64,000 bases of DNA from an uncultured Bacteroidales bacterium (GTDB lineage: Bacteria; Bacteroidota; Bacteroidia; Bacteroidales; Bacteroidaceae), in NCBI GenBank assembly GCA_937995875.1, contig CALKIW010000040.1, forward strand, positions 12,952-76,951, given 5' to 3'. This document shows, one piece after another, positions 55,132 to 63,980 of this stretch. How positions within the stretch are numbered: the first letter of the stretch is position 1; each line of letters starts with the position of its first letter. Under the pieces are notes generated by a model. It was not told where the DNA came from. It ran no database searches and worked only from the letters and a program-made list of their open reading frames with translations. The position numbers and the translations under genes are program-made.

Positions 55132-56418
55132 ATGATACAAGAAATCAAAATCAAGAACTTTCTCTCTTTTAAAGACGAAGTGACCATCAGCTTTGAAGCC
55201 TCAAAGGACCGTTTTGCCGAAAGCTCTCAGGTTGTAACGCTCAATGGCGATACGCGGCTCCTGCGTTTTGCTGTTATTTACGGCTACAATGCTTCCGGCA
55301 AGTCTAACTTGCTGAAAGCGATTGATTTTTGAAATCTTTTTGGTTTAACAATCCCAACACTGCCCATACAAGCACAGGGGTTAGACCTTTTAAGCTGAAT
55401 CAAAGTTCACGGGACGAACATTCTTTTTTTGAAGTCATATTCTTTGTAGACAACATAAAATACACCTATCAGTTGGAGTTAGACCCGTCTGTTGTCTATC
55501 TTGAGAAGCTCTCCTATTATAAAACCACCCAACCTGTCAAACTTTTTGAACGTACATTAGAGGACGGTAAAACCGTTATTACTTATGGCGACATCAAGAT
55601 CGACAAAGCTGTGAAAGACAACATCACGGCTTTGTGCCTGAACAATATGTCGTTTTTTGCTGCGCGCGAAAAAGTTAATGCGCAGTTGCCCTTCATTGAT
55701 GCTGCCAAAGAATGGATGAGAGGAAAAATAATGAAGACCATCACTCCATCCTTGAACTTAACCGATTATGCCCAAAGCAAATCTTCCGGCGATAAAGACC
55801 TGAACAAATACATCATCAACTTCCTTCGCGAAGCAGATTTCAACATCTCTGACATTCACACCAACATCGCAGAACAAAATATTCCCGACGAAGTATTGGA
55901 TATGCTGTTAAACATGAAAAATATTCCGGAGGAGGAAAAAGAAAGGCTAAGAAATCAAAAAAAACATAAAACATTTTCGGACAGAGTTTCATCATACTGT
56001 TGAAAATGACAAAGGTAAAGAAACTTATCTGCTGAGTCCGGACGATGAAGAAGAATCACAAGGAACATTACGTACCTTTGGCATAGAAGCTGCCATATAC
56101 ACCGCTCTGCAAAACAAAGCTTTCCTTGCCATTGACGAGATGGAAACGTCATTACACCCTAAACTGCTTGAGAAAATACTCTTTGAGTATCTTAAATCCA
56201 ATGCCCAATCCCAACTTTTGGTAACAACTCATAATGATGGTTTGCTCGATTTGGTGGACGACCTACTGAGAAAGGATTCCATTTGGTTTACCGAGAAACA
56301 GAAAACGGGGGTTACGGATTTATACAAGCTCAGTGATTTCAGAGGCGTCAATCGGCTCTCTTCCATAAGAGAGGCCTATCGCAACAAGCGTTTCGGAGCT
56401 ACAATGGGAGCATCATGA
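55132..56418 (+). pseudogene. AAA-family ATPase of AbiL/RloA type, with two compensating frameshifts
   Basis: A 1287-bp region encoding, when two frames are joined, about 428 residues of a complete AAA15/ABC-type ATPase. Walker A GYNASGKSN lies in the first piece (55132-55332). The middle piece starts around 55329. The third frame carries the signature-like ESQGTLRTFG, Walker B FLAIDEMETSLHP and the switch histidine VTTHNDG. The first shift is at a run of five T (55326-55330): one more T gives AIDFLKSFW. The second is at a run of eight A near 55960: one fewer gives NQKNIKHFRTEFHH. The net shift is zero. This is either true decay, phase variation/slippage at homopolymers, or sequencing error. 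Its stop overlaps the RloB gene (ATGA). Base composition is more AT-rich than the neighbours. Confidence 0.85.
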
Positions 56419-57131
56419 AACAAAGAGTATTGAGCGAAGCAAAAAAGGATACCTATTTTTCTTCATCCGAACAAGTAGATTTTAAAACGAATGAGGGTAC
56501 AAAAGAATTAGGCGAACTGTTCCCCTTTATCGTCAGCGGTGGAACTAATACCGAACGCTACTATTTTAAACATATTAACGACGCCACGCGATTTAAATTC
56601 AACATCAGGCCTGAATATTTCGTAGATGAGTCTGCCTACACGGAGGTATTCCTAAAAAGAATTCAACAAATACAGAAGAATAACATGGGTGCCCGAATAT
56701 TCTGTGTGTATGATATGGATTCCGTGTTTCGCAATCCCAAGAACAGCCTTAAAAACAAAGCGTTTACAGCAACTGTCAAGGAGCAATATGGCGATGTGGA
56801 ATTATGTCCAAGTATGCCCTGCATTGAGTATTGGTTTTTACTGCATTACATAAACCATACGGGCCTGTTGAAAAATTATAGCGAAGCATCCCAATTATTA
56901 AGTCCGTATTTTAAATCCGTCTTTCCTGACTCAGCCCATAGACTGAAGAAATTATTAAAATCCGAAAAATACCTGAAAGACGCGGAATGGGTGAAGCATC
57001 TATGCTCGGATGGCAAATTGGAAAAGGCCATCTGTCGGGCTGAAGAAAATATATCAAAGGCAATCAAGGAAAATGATTTGGAAAACCAATCATATTCTTA
57101 CGTGTTTAAAATATTCAAATATTTCGGCTGA
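56415..57131 (+). CDS. RloB family protein (AbiL-like partner)
   Basis: 238-residue RloB-domain protein. Family hallmarks: IVSGGTNTERYYFKHI, ARIFCVYDMDSVFRNPKN and MPCIEYWFLLHYINHTG. RloB pairs with an AAA ATPase in the AbiL abortive-infection system and in genes once associated with restriction systems; here the ATPase is directly upstream with an ATGA overlap. The effector is presumed to act on nucleic acid or tRNA, which is not shown by sequence. The gene is intact and AT-rich compared with the surroundings, suggesting transfer. Confidence 0.88.
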   Translation: MKQRVLSEAKKDTYFSSSEQVDFKTNEGTKELGELFPFIVSGGTNTERYYFKHINDATRFKFNIRPEYFVDESAYTEVFLKRIQQIQKNNMGARIFCVYDMDSVFRNPKNSLKNKAFTATVKEQYGDVELCPSMPCIEYWFLLHYINHTGLLKNYSEASQLLSPYFKSVFPDSAHRLKKLLKSEKYLKDAEWVKHLCSDGKLEKAICRAEENISKAIKENDLENQSYSYVFKIFKYFG

Positions 57132-57141
57132 TTGATGCCCC

Positions 57142-58200
57142 TCATCCCTCCCATGCGGTTTTGGACATATAGAAAGCGATGGTTTTGAGTTTCACGTAAT
57201 CATCACTGAGATACATGAATCCGCGATAGCGGCCGGCTCGTCCCCATGAGTTTTTGGCGAGGAAATATTTTCGCCCCTGTCGGTCGCGGGCCAGTCCGCA
57301 CAGCTCCATGCAGTGGTCGTCGGTGGTTTCCAGCCGTTCGAAAGCGCGTTGGCGGTCGGCTTGGGTTATGGTCTTCTCCTTGTTGAAAGGCGGGCGCTGC
57401 CTGTGCACCACTACGGCGCGCCCCTCCCCGAAGTTGAATCCCGGCTCACTGATGTCGCCCTCCCAGCACACGGGGTGGCCACGGCGGATGGCGCGCTCCA
57501 CCCGAAACATCAGGGTGTCGATGGGAACGTTCATGAAACTGTCGCGCATCTGGTTGTCGGGCACTTCGAGCACGAAGCGTTTGCCGAAGGGATGATGGGT
57601 GAAACTCGTGAGCGAGAGATAGTCGCCGGGCAGGCAGACGCTCTCGGCAAACTGGGCGGGCGTGTATGCCGCGCCATGCATAAACACCCGTCTCGGCAGT
57701 ATTCCTATATGGTCATCGAGCAACCGCGCCATGCGCTCCTCCATTTTGGCCAGCGACGGAGAGGCGTCGGCCAGCCTTCGGGCCTTCCGCGCCAACACGT
57801 TGTAGTTGGTGGCGCGCTCGTTGTGATAGGCCGTATAGGACTGTGCGCCATACGTGGAAAGCAGGTTGAGCAGCATCGACGAGGTGCCGCGCAAGGATAT
57901 TTGCCCCTGTCTGCGCGAGAAAAAATAGGTCCGCGCCTCGTCGCTGAGCAGCATACGGGCGTAATAATCGGGCGAGAGCTCCAAAGAGTCGCCCATCATC
58001 AGCCGCTCAGACTCGATGGTGGCCAACATGGCGTAGGCCCAGCAGAGCGGACTGCGCCCCTGATTTTTCACGGGAGTGGTCTTGATAACCACCTCATCGA
58101 TAAACTCCCCGCCCGCATTTGCGCCGGGTTTCGAGGCGCGATGGTCACACGAGGCGAGCACCACCACGCCCAACACGATGTATGATAACAGCTTGTTCAT
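57142..58200 (-). CDS. C1 (papain/bleomycin-hydrolase-like) cysteine peptidase lipoprotein
   Basis: 352-residue lipoprotein. Signal peptide with lipobox VVVLASC (Cys18). Papain-clan catalytic residues: Cys53 in NQGRSPLCWAYA, His296 in DDHCMELCGL and Asn317 in AKNSWG. The spacing and the KNQG..CWA start resemble C1B aminopeptidase C/bleomycin hydrolase, but it is shorter than those (about 450). Likely anchored to the outer membrane or facing the periplasm. The -7 box lies only 8 nt before the ATG. It ends 10 bp from the RloB gene, tail to tail. Confidence 0.9.
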   Translation of the reverse strand: MNKLLSYIVLGVVVLASCDHRASKPGANAGGEFIDEVVIKTTPVKNQGRSPLCWAYAMLATIESERLMMGDSLELSPDYYARMLLSDEARTYFFSRRQGQISLRGTSSMLLNLLSTYGAQSYTAYHNERATNYNVLARKARRLADASPSLAKMEERMARLLDDHIGILPRRVFMHGAAYTPAQFAESVCLPGDYLSLTSFTHHPFGKRFVLEVPDNQMRDSFMNVPIDTLMFRVERAIRRGHPVCWEGDISEPGFNFGEGRAVVVHRQRPPFNKEKTITQADRQRAFERLETTDDHCMELCGLARDRQGRKYFLAKNSWGRAGRYRGFMYLSDDYVKLKTIAFYMSKTAWEG

Positions 58201-58201
58201 G

Positions 58202-60166
58202 ATGTATGCAAAGTTAGCAAAAAATCAAGACGCATGGGCATCATCGGCTGTTTTTATGACGCAAGGCAAACCTGCGGTGTTTTTCATGGTTTTAACACAA
58301 TCCAAACACCAACAAGTTTTGCACTTCGATTTTGAATCTTCAGTCATGCAGCAATTAAGGGGCAAAGTATTTGAAACCTATACGGAACTGGAGCCCGGCA
58401 CCTACCAGGTGAAAGAATCCATCAACGGAACGGAGCAGGCAGTAGGCACTGCCATCACTACAGATAAAGTGCAAGTGATGCGTGTGCGTGCAGATGTCAG
58501 CAAAAACGAGGCGTCGGCAATGCCTGCAACCGTATATGTTAAGGGGAGCATAGCAACTGCTGCTATGCCTCTCCAATATGTTGGCAATGGCAAATGAAGC
58601 GCCACCGTCACCTTTGACAATACAACCAAACCGTTCTATGTGGATCGGTATATTTACTTTGCACTCAACAATGACGACCGATATGCCATCAAGAAACGTA
58701 AAACCTCTACTGCACCCTATAGTTTGGGGATGTCATCGGAGGGATTTTCGGTAGAGAATTTTCGTCTCAATCCCGGAACATACACCGTTACGGCGGATAT
58801 GACCAATTATGCTTTCAGCCTGTCACAAGAGTTGCAACCTTACAAAATATCCGTTTTTGGCTCGTCCGTATCTAACGGACAAGGTGCTAAAAACAATCAT
58901 GGCTACGCCTATATGTACAATGAACAGTTAAGAGAACGCCATGAACAAAGCCTTACACCCAATGAGTTTTTCATGAGCAGCGTAGCCATCAACGGTAACA
59001 ACACAAAAAACCTACTCAACAGATACAGCGATTTGATTCATGATTTCGGACGGTATGTGCTGTTCGGACTGTCTTTGGGCAATGAGGGCATTCACGGAGC
59101 TTCCGACCAACAAGCCGTGTTCGGTCAATTCCGTGACAATATGCAAACGCTGATAGCCCGGGTGCGCGCTGACGGAAAAATTCCGGTGGTGATGAACAAT
59201 TACACCCGAACAGATTTCACCGAATCCGATTATGCATACATCAAGGCCATGAATCTGCTCATCCACGAGTGGGACTTGCCTTCCGTGAATATGCTCGGAG
59301 CTATTGACAACGGCAAGGGGCAATGGGCCACAGGTTTCCAAAAGCCTTCTGACATCTATCATCCCACCACAGCCGGACACCGTGAGTTTTTCTATGCTAT
59401 GGTGCCTTCGCTCTTCGATGCTCTCGAAGCGGGAAAGGGCACCCCACAAAGGATGCCGGGCTCCTCATGTACGCTCGACAACGGGCAGTTCCTCTCTTTC
59501 GCTCCGGAAACCATGATTCATCCTTTTGCGGTGAGCATCAATGCTTCTATGGAGCAGGGAGAAATCATCAGATTTGCACAAGATGGTGGCAAAGGCAGCC
59601 TCAGCATTGATGCCGAAGGATACCTGACCTATTCTTCTCCTGCGGGAAAAACCATCAAGAGCAGCAAAAGCTATCATGAAGGGAGTATGCACCGGATAAC
59701 CCTTTCGCATTATTACGCCCAGATGCGGACGTTACTTTTTATTGACGATGAACTCGTAGGGGAAATCAAGAATGAGCGTCTCATTCCATCCGCCTTTGAA
59801 GTGGGAAAGAGTCTGACGTCCACGACGAGACAGATTGGAGAACTGTTTTTCTGGCGTTCCGCACTCAATGAAGATGAGGTTGCTGCCCTGTGTGCAGGTA
59901 AAATGTTGCAGTCGAGCCTGGATATCTACCTGCCTCTGAATAACTTGGCAGTCCTCGACAACCTCGCGCAGAGCCTGAACACAGGGACTCTCGACCAAGT
60001 TATCCCCAATGGGGTGCGCCTTCCCGACAATTCGATGGCAGACTTTGGTACGCAGCCTGTCACGCATTACGACTATAGGGGGCAGACTGTTCATGCGCAG
60101 ACTCCCGGAATCCACATCCTGAAAAGAGGAAAAAGCAAACCTGTCAAGGTCATAATAAAGCGATAG
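58202..60166 (+). pseudogene. SGNH/GDSL hydrolase with LamG-like tail, interrupted by an in-frame stop
   Basis: One frame runs from 58202 to 60166 but is broken by TGA at 58595-58597, between NGK and SATVTFDN. A TGG tryptophan codon there would give NGKWSATVTFDN, common in SusE/F-type glycan-binding domains, so a single G-to-A change is likely. Upstream part: carbohydrate-module-like beta domain without a signal peptide, so the 5' end is probably also lost. Downstream part (ATG 58640, 508 residues): second beta domain, then an SGNH hydrolase with SVFGSSVSNGQGA (Ser block), LGNEG (Asn) and SDIYHPTTAGHREF (Asp/His), then a LamG-like domain (LFFWRSALNEDEVAAL). It probably removed acetyl groups from glycans when intact. 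Confidence 0.78.
58209..58216 (-). promoter_or_regulatory. -7 box of C1 peptidase gene
   Basis: TAACTTTG on the minus strand with only 8 nt to the start codon, so the mRNA would have almost no leader. Confidence 0.6.
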
Positions 60167-60247
60167 CCCAACGGCTTTTCCCACATCTTCCCTCCGGCCT
60201 TTTGCATTTATTCATGCTTTTAACGCAGTTACGTCTTTAGTTTTTCG

Positions 60248-60255
60248 TAACTTTG
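60248..60255 (+). promoter_or_regulatory. -7 box touching the U32 gene start
   Basis: TAACTTTG with only CAGT before the ATG at 60260, so transcription should begin at or within the start codon (leaderless). Confidence 0.6.
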
Positions 60256-60259
60256 CAGT

Positions 60260-61510
60260 ATGAGTTTAGCATTAAAGGATTTTGAAATTATGGCCCCGGT
60301 CGGCTCACGAGAGTCATTGGCGGCCGCCATACAAGCCAAGTCCGATGCCGTTTATTTTGGTATCGGACAGCTTAATATGCGCTCACACAGCGCCAATCAC
60401 TTCGACATCAACGACCTGCATGAGATTGCCGAGACCTGCGACAAGCACGGCATCAAGAGTTATCTCACGGTGAACACGGTGATCTACGACAACGATATGG
60501 AAGCCATGCGGCAAATTATCGATGCTGCCAAGACTGCCGGCGTGTCGGCCATCATTGCTTCCGATGTGGCTGTGATGGCCTATTGTCGTGAGGTAGGCAT
60601 GGAAGTGCATCTGTCCACCCAACTCAATATCTCCAATGTTGAAGCCCTGAAATTCTACAGTCAGTTTGCCGATGTCAGCGTTTTGGCACGCGAACTCAAC
60701 CTTGATCAGGTGAAGAATATTCACGAACAGATTGTGAAACAGAACATCTGCGGCCCTATGGGCAAACCCGTGCGCATCGAAATGTTCTGTCACGGAGCCT
60801 TGTGCATGGCCATTTCGGGCAAGTGCTACCTCAGTCTGCACGCACAAAACCGCTCTGCCAATCGTGGCCAATGTGTGCAGATATGCCGGCGTTCATACAC
60901 CGTGAAAGACCGCGAAACCGACAACGAACTCGAAGTGGACAACAAATATATCATGAGTCCGAAAGACCTGAAGACCATCCGCTTCATCGACCGCATGATG
61001 GATGCCGGTGTAAGGGTTTTCAAAATCGAGGGGCGTGCACGCGGTCCGGAGTATGTCTACACGGTTGTGAAATGCTATAAAGAGGCTATCCAAGCCGTCT
61101 TGGACGGCACATTCACTGAGGAGAAGAAAGCCGACTGGGACAAACGGCTCGCCACAGTCTTCAACAGGGACTTTTGGGATGGTTACTATTTAGGGCAGAC
61201 GATGGGCGAATGGAACAAAGGCTATGGCTCCATGGCCACCGAAAAGAAAGTTTTGGTGGGCAAGGTGGTGAAGTATTTCTCGAAACTCAAAGTAGCGGAA
61301 ATAGCCGTAGAAGCCTCCGACTTCAAGCTTGGCGACAAACTGCTCATCACCGGCAACGCAACGGGCGCAATGTATCTCGACGCCAAGGAGATACGTTACG
61401 AACTCAATCCTGTCGATAAGGCGGAGCAAGGCACGCGTGTGTCGATTCCCGTGCCCGACAAAGTGCGCCCGAACGACAAATTCTTCAAGTTGGTAACGGT
61501 AAAAAATTAA
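60260..61510 (+). CDS. U32 family peptidase / tRNA uridine hydroxylase (TrhP-like)
   Basis: 416-residue U32-family protein. Signature: EMFCHGALCMAISGKCYLS...NRGQCVQICRRSY (about residues 175-212) with the family's conserved cysteines, which hold an iron-sulfur cluster in characterised relatives. E. coli YegQ/TrhP and RlhA of this family hydroxylate RNA uridine or cytidine rather than cleave protein, so RNA modification is the more likely role. The N-terminal APVGSRESLAAAIQAKSDAVYFG is the TIM-barrel start. SufE follows after 6 nt. Confidence 0.92.
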   Translation: MSLALKDFEIMAPVGSRESLAAAIQAKSDAVYFGIGQLNMRSHSANHFDINDLHEIAETCDKHGIKSYLTVNTVIYDNDMEAMRQIIDAAKTAGVSAIIASDVAVMAYCREVGMEVHLSTQLNISNVEALKFYSQFADVSVLARELNLDQVKNIHEQIVKQNICGPMGKPVRIEMFCHGALCMAISGKCYLSLHAQNRSANRGQCVQICRRSYTVKDRETDNELEVDNKYIMSPKDLKTIRFIDRMMDAGVRVFKIEGRARGPEYVYTVVKCYKEAIQAVLDGTFTEEKKADWDKRLATVFNRDFWDGYYLGQTMGEWNKGYGSMATEKKVLVGKVVKYFSKLKVAEIAVEASDFKLGDKLLITGNATGAMYLDAKEIRYELNPVDKAEQGTRVSIPVPDKVRPNDKFFKLVTVKN

Positions 61511-61516
61511 ATCAAG

Positions 61517-61942
61517 ATGAAAACAATCAACGAAATTCAAGACGAGGTTATCGAGGAGTTTGATGTCTTCGATGACTGGATGGACAAATACCAAATGCTT
61601 ATCGACCTCGGCAACGAGCTTAACGCTTTGGACAACAAATATAAAACTGAGCAAAACCTCATTGACGGTTGTCAGAGCCGCGTATGGCTGCAATGCAACT
61701 ACGAAGATGGCGTTCTCGTATTCAAAGCCGACAGCGACGCGCTCATCGTGAAGGGCATCATCGCCCTGCTCTTGCAGGTGGTCAGCGGTCACACACCAAA
61801 GGATATTCTCGATGCCGACCTCTATTTCATCGATAAAATCGGACTTCACGAGCATCTTTCCCCCACACGCAGCAACGGCCTTCTGGCCATGGTGAAGCAA
61901 GTCAAAGCCTATGCTTTGGCATTCAGCATGAAAGAGTCATAA
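61517..61942 (+). CDS. sufE: SufE family iron-sulfur assembly protein
   Basis: 141-residue sulfur-acceptor protein for SufS. Sulfane-carrying Cys52 in LIDGCQSRVWL; the flanking DKYQMLIDLGNELNALD and ALLLQVVSGHTPKDIL are typical. It is 6 nt after the U32 gene; since U32 enzymes carry Fe-S clusters, the pairing makes sense. It is followed by the double retropepsin after 14 nt. Confidence 0.94.
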   Translation: MKTINEIQDEVIEEFDVFDDWMDKYQMLIDLGNELNALDNKYKTEQNLIDGCQSRVWLQCNYEDGVLVFKADSDALIVKGIIALLLQVVSGHTPKDILDADLYFIDKIGLHEHLSPTRSNGLLAMVKQVKAYALAFSMKES

Positions 61943-61956
61943 TATTGGAATAGCCT

Positions 61957-63258
61957 ATGAAACGCATCGTTTTCCTTTTCTTTGCATTTATTTTCGGCAC
62001 AGCCACCTTTGCACAAAGTGCGGACAGCCTTGCCGGTAAATACCTGAACGAGAGCGACTGGTTTCGATTGCAGACGCTCTATCGGTCGGACAGCACCCGT
62101 ATGTCACCTTTCATCCGATGTTTTTCCAAAGCCATGCTGGCTCAATTTTTCAACCAACCGGACAGGGCCAACACTGCCATCCGCCAGCTTTTGGGTGATT
62201 ACCAAGCAGAAATGGGCTTTGGTAACGTGACCACGATGATGACCTTGATGGGTAAAAACCTGAGTAGTTTGGGGCAAAATAAGGAGGCCGGGCAGCTGTT
62301 TCGCAAGTTCATTGCCCAACTACAAGGTAAGGTGGACGATAAGATTACGGCGCCATTCGTTGCACTGGCCGAACGTTATGAGGCTCTGGCACGCTACAAC
62401 GTCAATCACCTGACCACCCAAAACGATAACAACCCCATTGACTTCGAACTGAAAGAAGTGGGCGATTCGGGACAGGTGCTCATGTTTATGAAAGGGAAAA
62501 TCAATGGCAAGACCAATGATTTCATCTTTGACACCGGTGCCGGTTACAATGTGATTACCCCTGAATTGGCTCAAAAATATGGTCTGGAACTACTTGAGGG
62601 TAGCATCAAGACAGAAGGCACACGTGTCTTGCAAGGTCGTATAGCCATGGCCAAGCATCTTGTTCTTGGCAACATCAAACTCGAAAATGTTCCTTTCTTA
62701 GTGCTGGACGTGACACAGGGAAACGAGCTGATCAAAGGTATGACCGCACCGCTGCAACTCATCATCGGGCAGCCCACCCTTAGATTATTCGGCAAATATA
62801 CCATCGACTTTGCCAATCGGCAAGTCGTCTTCACACGAAACGCTGCACCACAAGATGTGGAGAGCAATCTCGTGCTGACGGGAAGCGACATCATGCAGAT
62901 TAATGCGAGCAAGGATAGACGAATGTTTCCCCTCACAATCGACACCGGAGCCACCACAAGTTCTATGGGGCCGGACTACTACAAAGCCTTTACGGCTGAG
63001 GTTACGCGGCATGGAAAGTGGGACATCAAAGGCGGATCGGGCTACGGCGGCATCGTTTACAACAGTGTTTTCGTGATGCCTTCCATCAGTTTTGAAATTG
63101 GAGGGAAGAACATAACGATGCAAGAAATCCCGGTTACAGCCTTATCGAGCGAGGCAAACGTGATTCAATCGGGATATGGCCGACTTGGACTCGACTTCTT
63201 CCGACAGTGCCGACGCGTGGAGATTGACAATGTCAATATGACTTTCCACATTCATTAA
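61957..63258 (+). CDS. Secreted double retropepsin-like aspartic protease
   Basis: 433-residue exported protein. Signal peptide MKRIVFLFFAFIFGTATFAQ, a helical N-terminal domain (about 25-150, TPR-like in feel: GKNLSSLGQNKEAGQLF) and two retropepsin-type domains each with its own active-site aspartate: FIFDTGAGYNVI (Asp192) and LTIDTGATTSSM (Asp329). A single chain carrying both halves resembles pepsin-like pairing of two retroviral-type monomers. It starts 14 nt after sufE and is followed after 23 nt by the methyltransferase gene, probably in one operon. Confidence 0.9.
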   Translation: MKRIVFLFFAFIFGTATFAQSADSLAGKYLNESDWFRLQTLYRSDSTRMSPFIRCFSKAMLAQFFNQPDRANTAIRQLLGDYQAEMGFGNVTTMMTLMGKNLSSLGQNKEAGQLFRKFIAQLQGKVDDKITAPFVALAERYEALARYNVNHLTTQNDNNPIDFELKEVGDSGQVLMFMKGKINGKTNDFIFDTGAGYNVITPELAQKYGLELLEGSIKTEGTRVLQGRIAMAKHLVLGNIKLENVPFLVLDVTQGNELIKGMTAPLQLIIGQPTLRLFGKYTIDFANRQVVFTRNAAPQDVESNLVLTGSDIMQINASKDRRMFPLTIDTGATTSSMGPDYYKAFTAEVTRHGKWDIKGGSGYGGIVYNSVFVMPSISFEIGGKNITMQEIPVTALSSEANVIQSGYGRLGLDFFRQCRRVEIDNVNMTFHIH

Positions 63259-63281
63259 TCCGACAAAACACAATAGTATAT

Positions 63282-63980
63282 ATGCGCAAACTCAAGACCG
63301 TCGAGATGCAACGCCTCTCTGTTGAGGAGTTTAAGGATGCTCCGAAACTGCCACTCATCGTTGTTCTTGACGATGTGCGGAGCTTGTACAACGTGGGCTC
63401 CGTATTCCGCACGTGCGACGCTTTCCGCGTGGAGGCGGTTTATCTGTGCGGCATTACGGGTACACCACCCAATGCCGAGATACACAAAACTGCACTTGGC
63501 GGCGAGGACTCCGTAGACTGGCGGTATTTTGAAAATACAGAGGACGCGGTGCAAGAACTGCACGACCGCGGCTACTTCGTGTATTCCATCGAGCAAGTGG
63601 AGCACTCTACAAAGCTGCAACAGCTTTGTAATTCAAAATTCAAAATTCAAAATTCAAAATTGGGCTGGCGCGGGGACAATTCACAATTCACAATTCATAA
63701 TTCAAAATTGGGCGAGAGCGGGGACAATTCAAAATTCAAAATTCAAAATTCAAAATTGGCTGACGCAGTAGATACAGCAACTGAGAACGGACATTCTGAA
63801 TCCTGCTTTCCGTGTGCCGTTATCTTTGGCAATGAGGTGAAAGGTGTGAAACAGAGCGTGGTTGATATGAGCGACGGCTGCTTGGAGATTCCGCAGTTTG
63901 GAACCAAGCATTCGTTAAATGTGAGCGTCACTGCGGGCATCGTTATTTGGGAGTTTGCTAAAATGAAGCTGGCTAAGTAA
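63282..63980 (+). CDS. SpoU/TrmH family RNA 2'-O-methyltransferase with in-frame repeat insertion
   Basis: 232-residue SPOUT methyltransferase. Motif 1 (VVLDDVRSLYNVGSVFRTCDAF), motif 2 (CAVIFGNEVKGVKQSVVD) and motif 3 (CLEIPQFGTKHSLNVSVTAGIVIWEF) are all intact and in frame. Between residues about 117 and 160 sits an insertion made of three 48-bp units (63630, 63678, 63726), each four 7-bp heptamers plus a 20-bp tail, encoding repeats of the kind NSKFKIQNSKLGWRGD. The insert falls between the SAM-knot elements, probably in a surface loop. Substrate RNA not known. Confidence 0.9.
   Translation: MRKLKTVEMQRLSVEEFKDAPKLPLIVVLDDVRSLYNVGSVFRTCDAFRVEAVYLCGITGTPPNAEIHKTALGGEDSVDWRYFENTEDAVQELHDRGYFVYSIEQVEHSTKLQQLCNSKFKIQNSKLGWRGDNSQFTIHNSKLGESGDNSKFKIQNSKLADAVDTATENGHSESCFPCAVIFGNEVKGVKQSVVDMSDGCLEIPQFGTKHSLNVSVTAGIVIWEFAKMKLAK
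63630..63757. repeat. Coding 48-bp tandem repeats built of 7-bp heptamers
   Basis: Two full units (63630-63677, 63678-63725) and a third, shorter one, each with four heptamers AATTCAA/AATTCAC/AATTCAT followed by TTGGGC and GCGGGGAC in the first two. Same heptamer family as 27363-27436. Confidence 0.92.
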
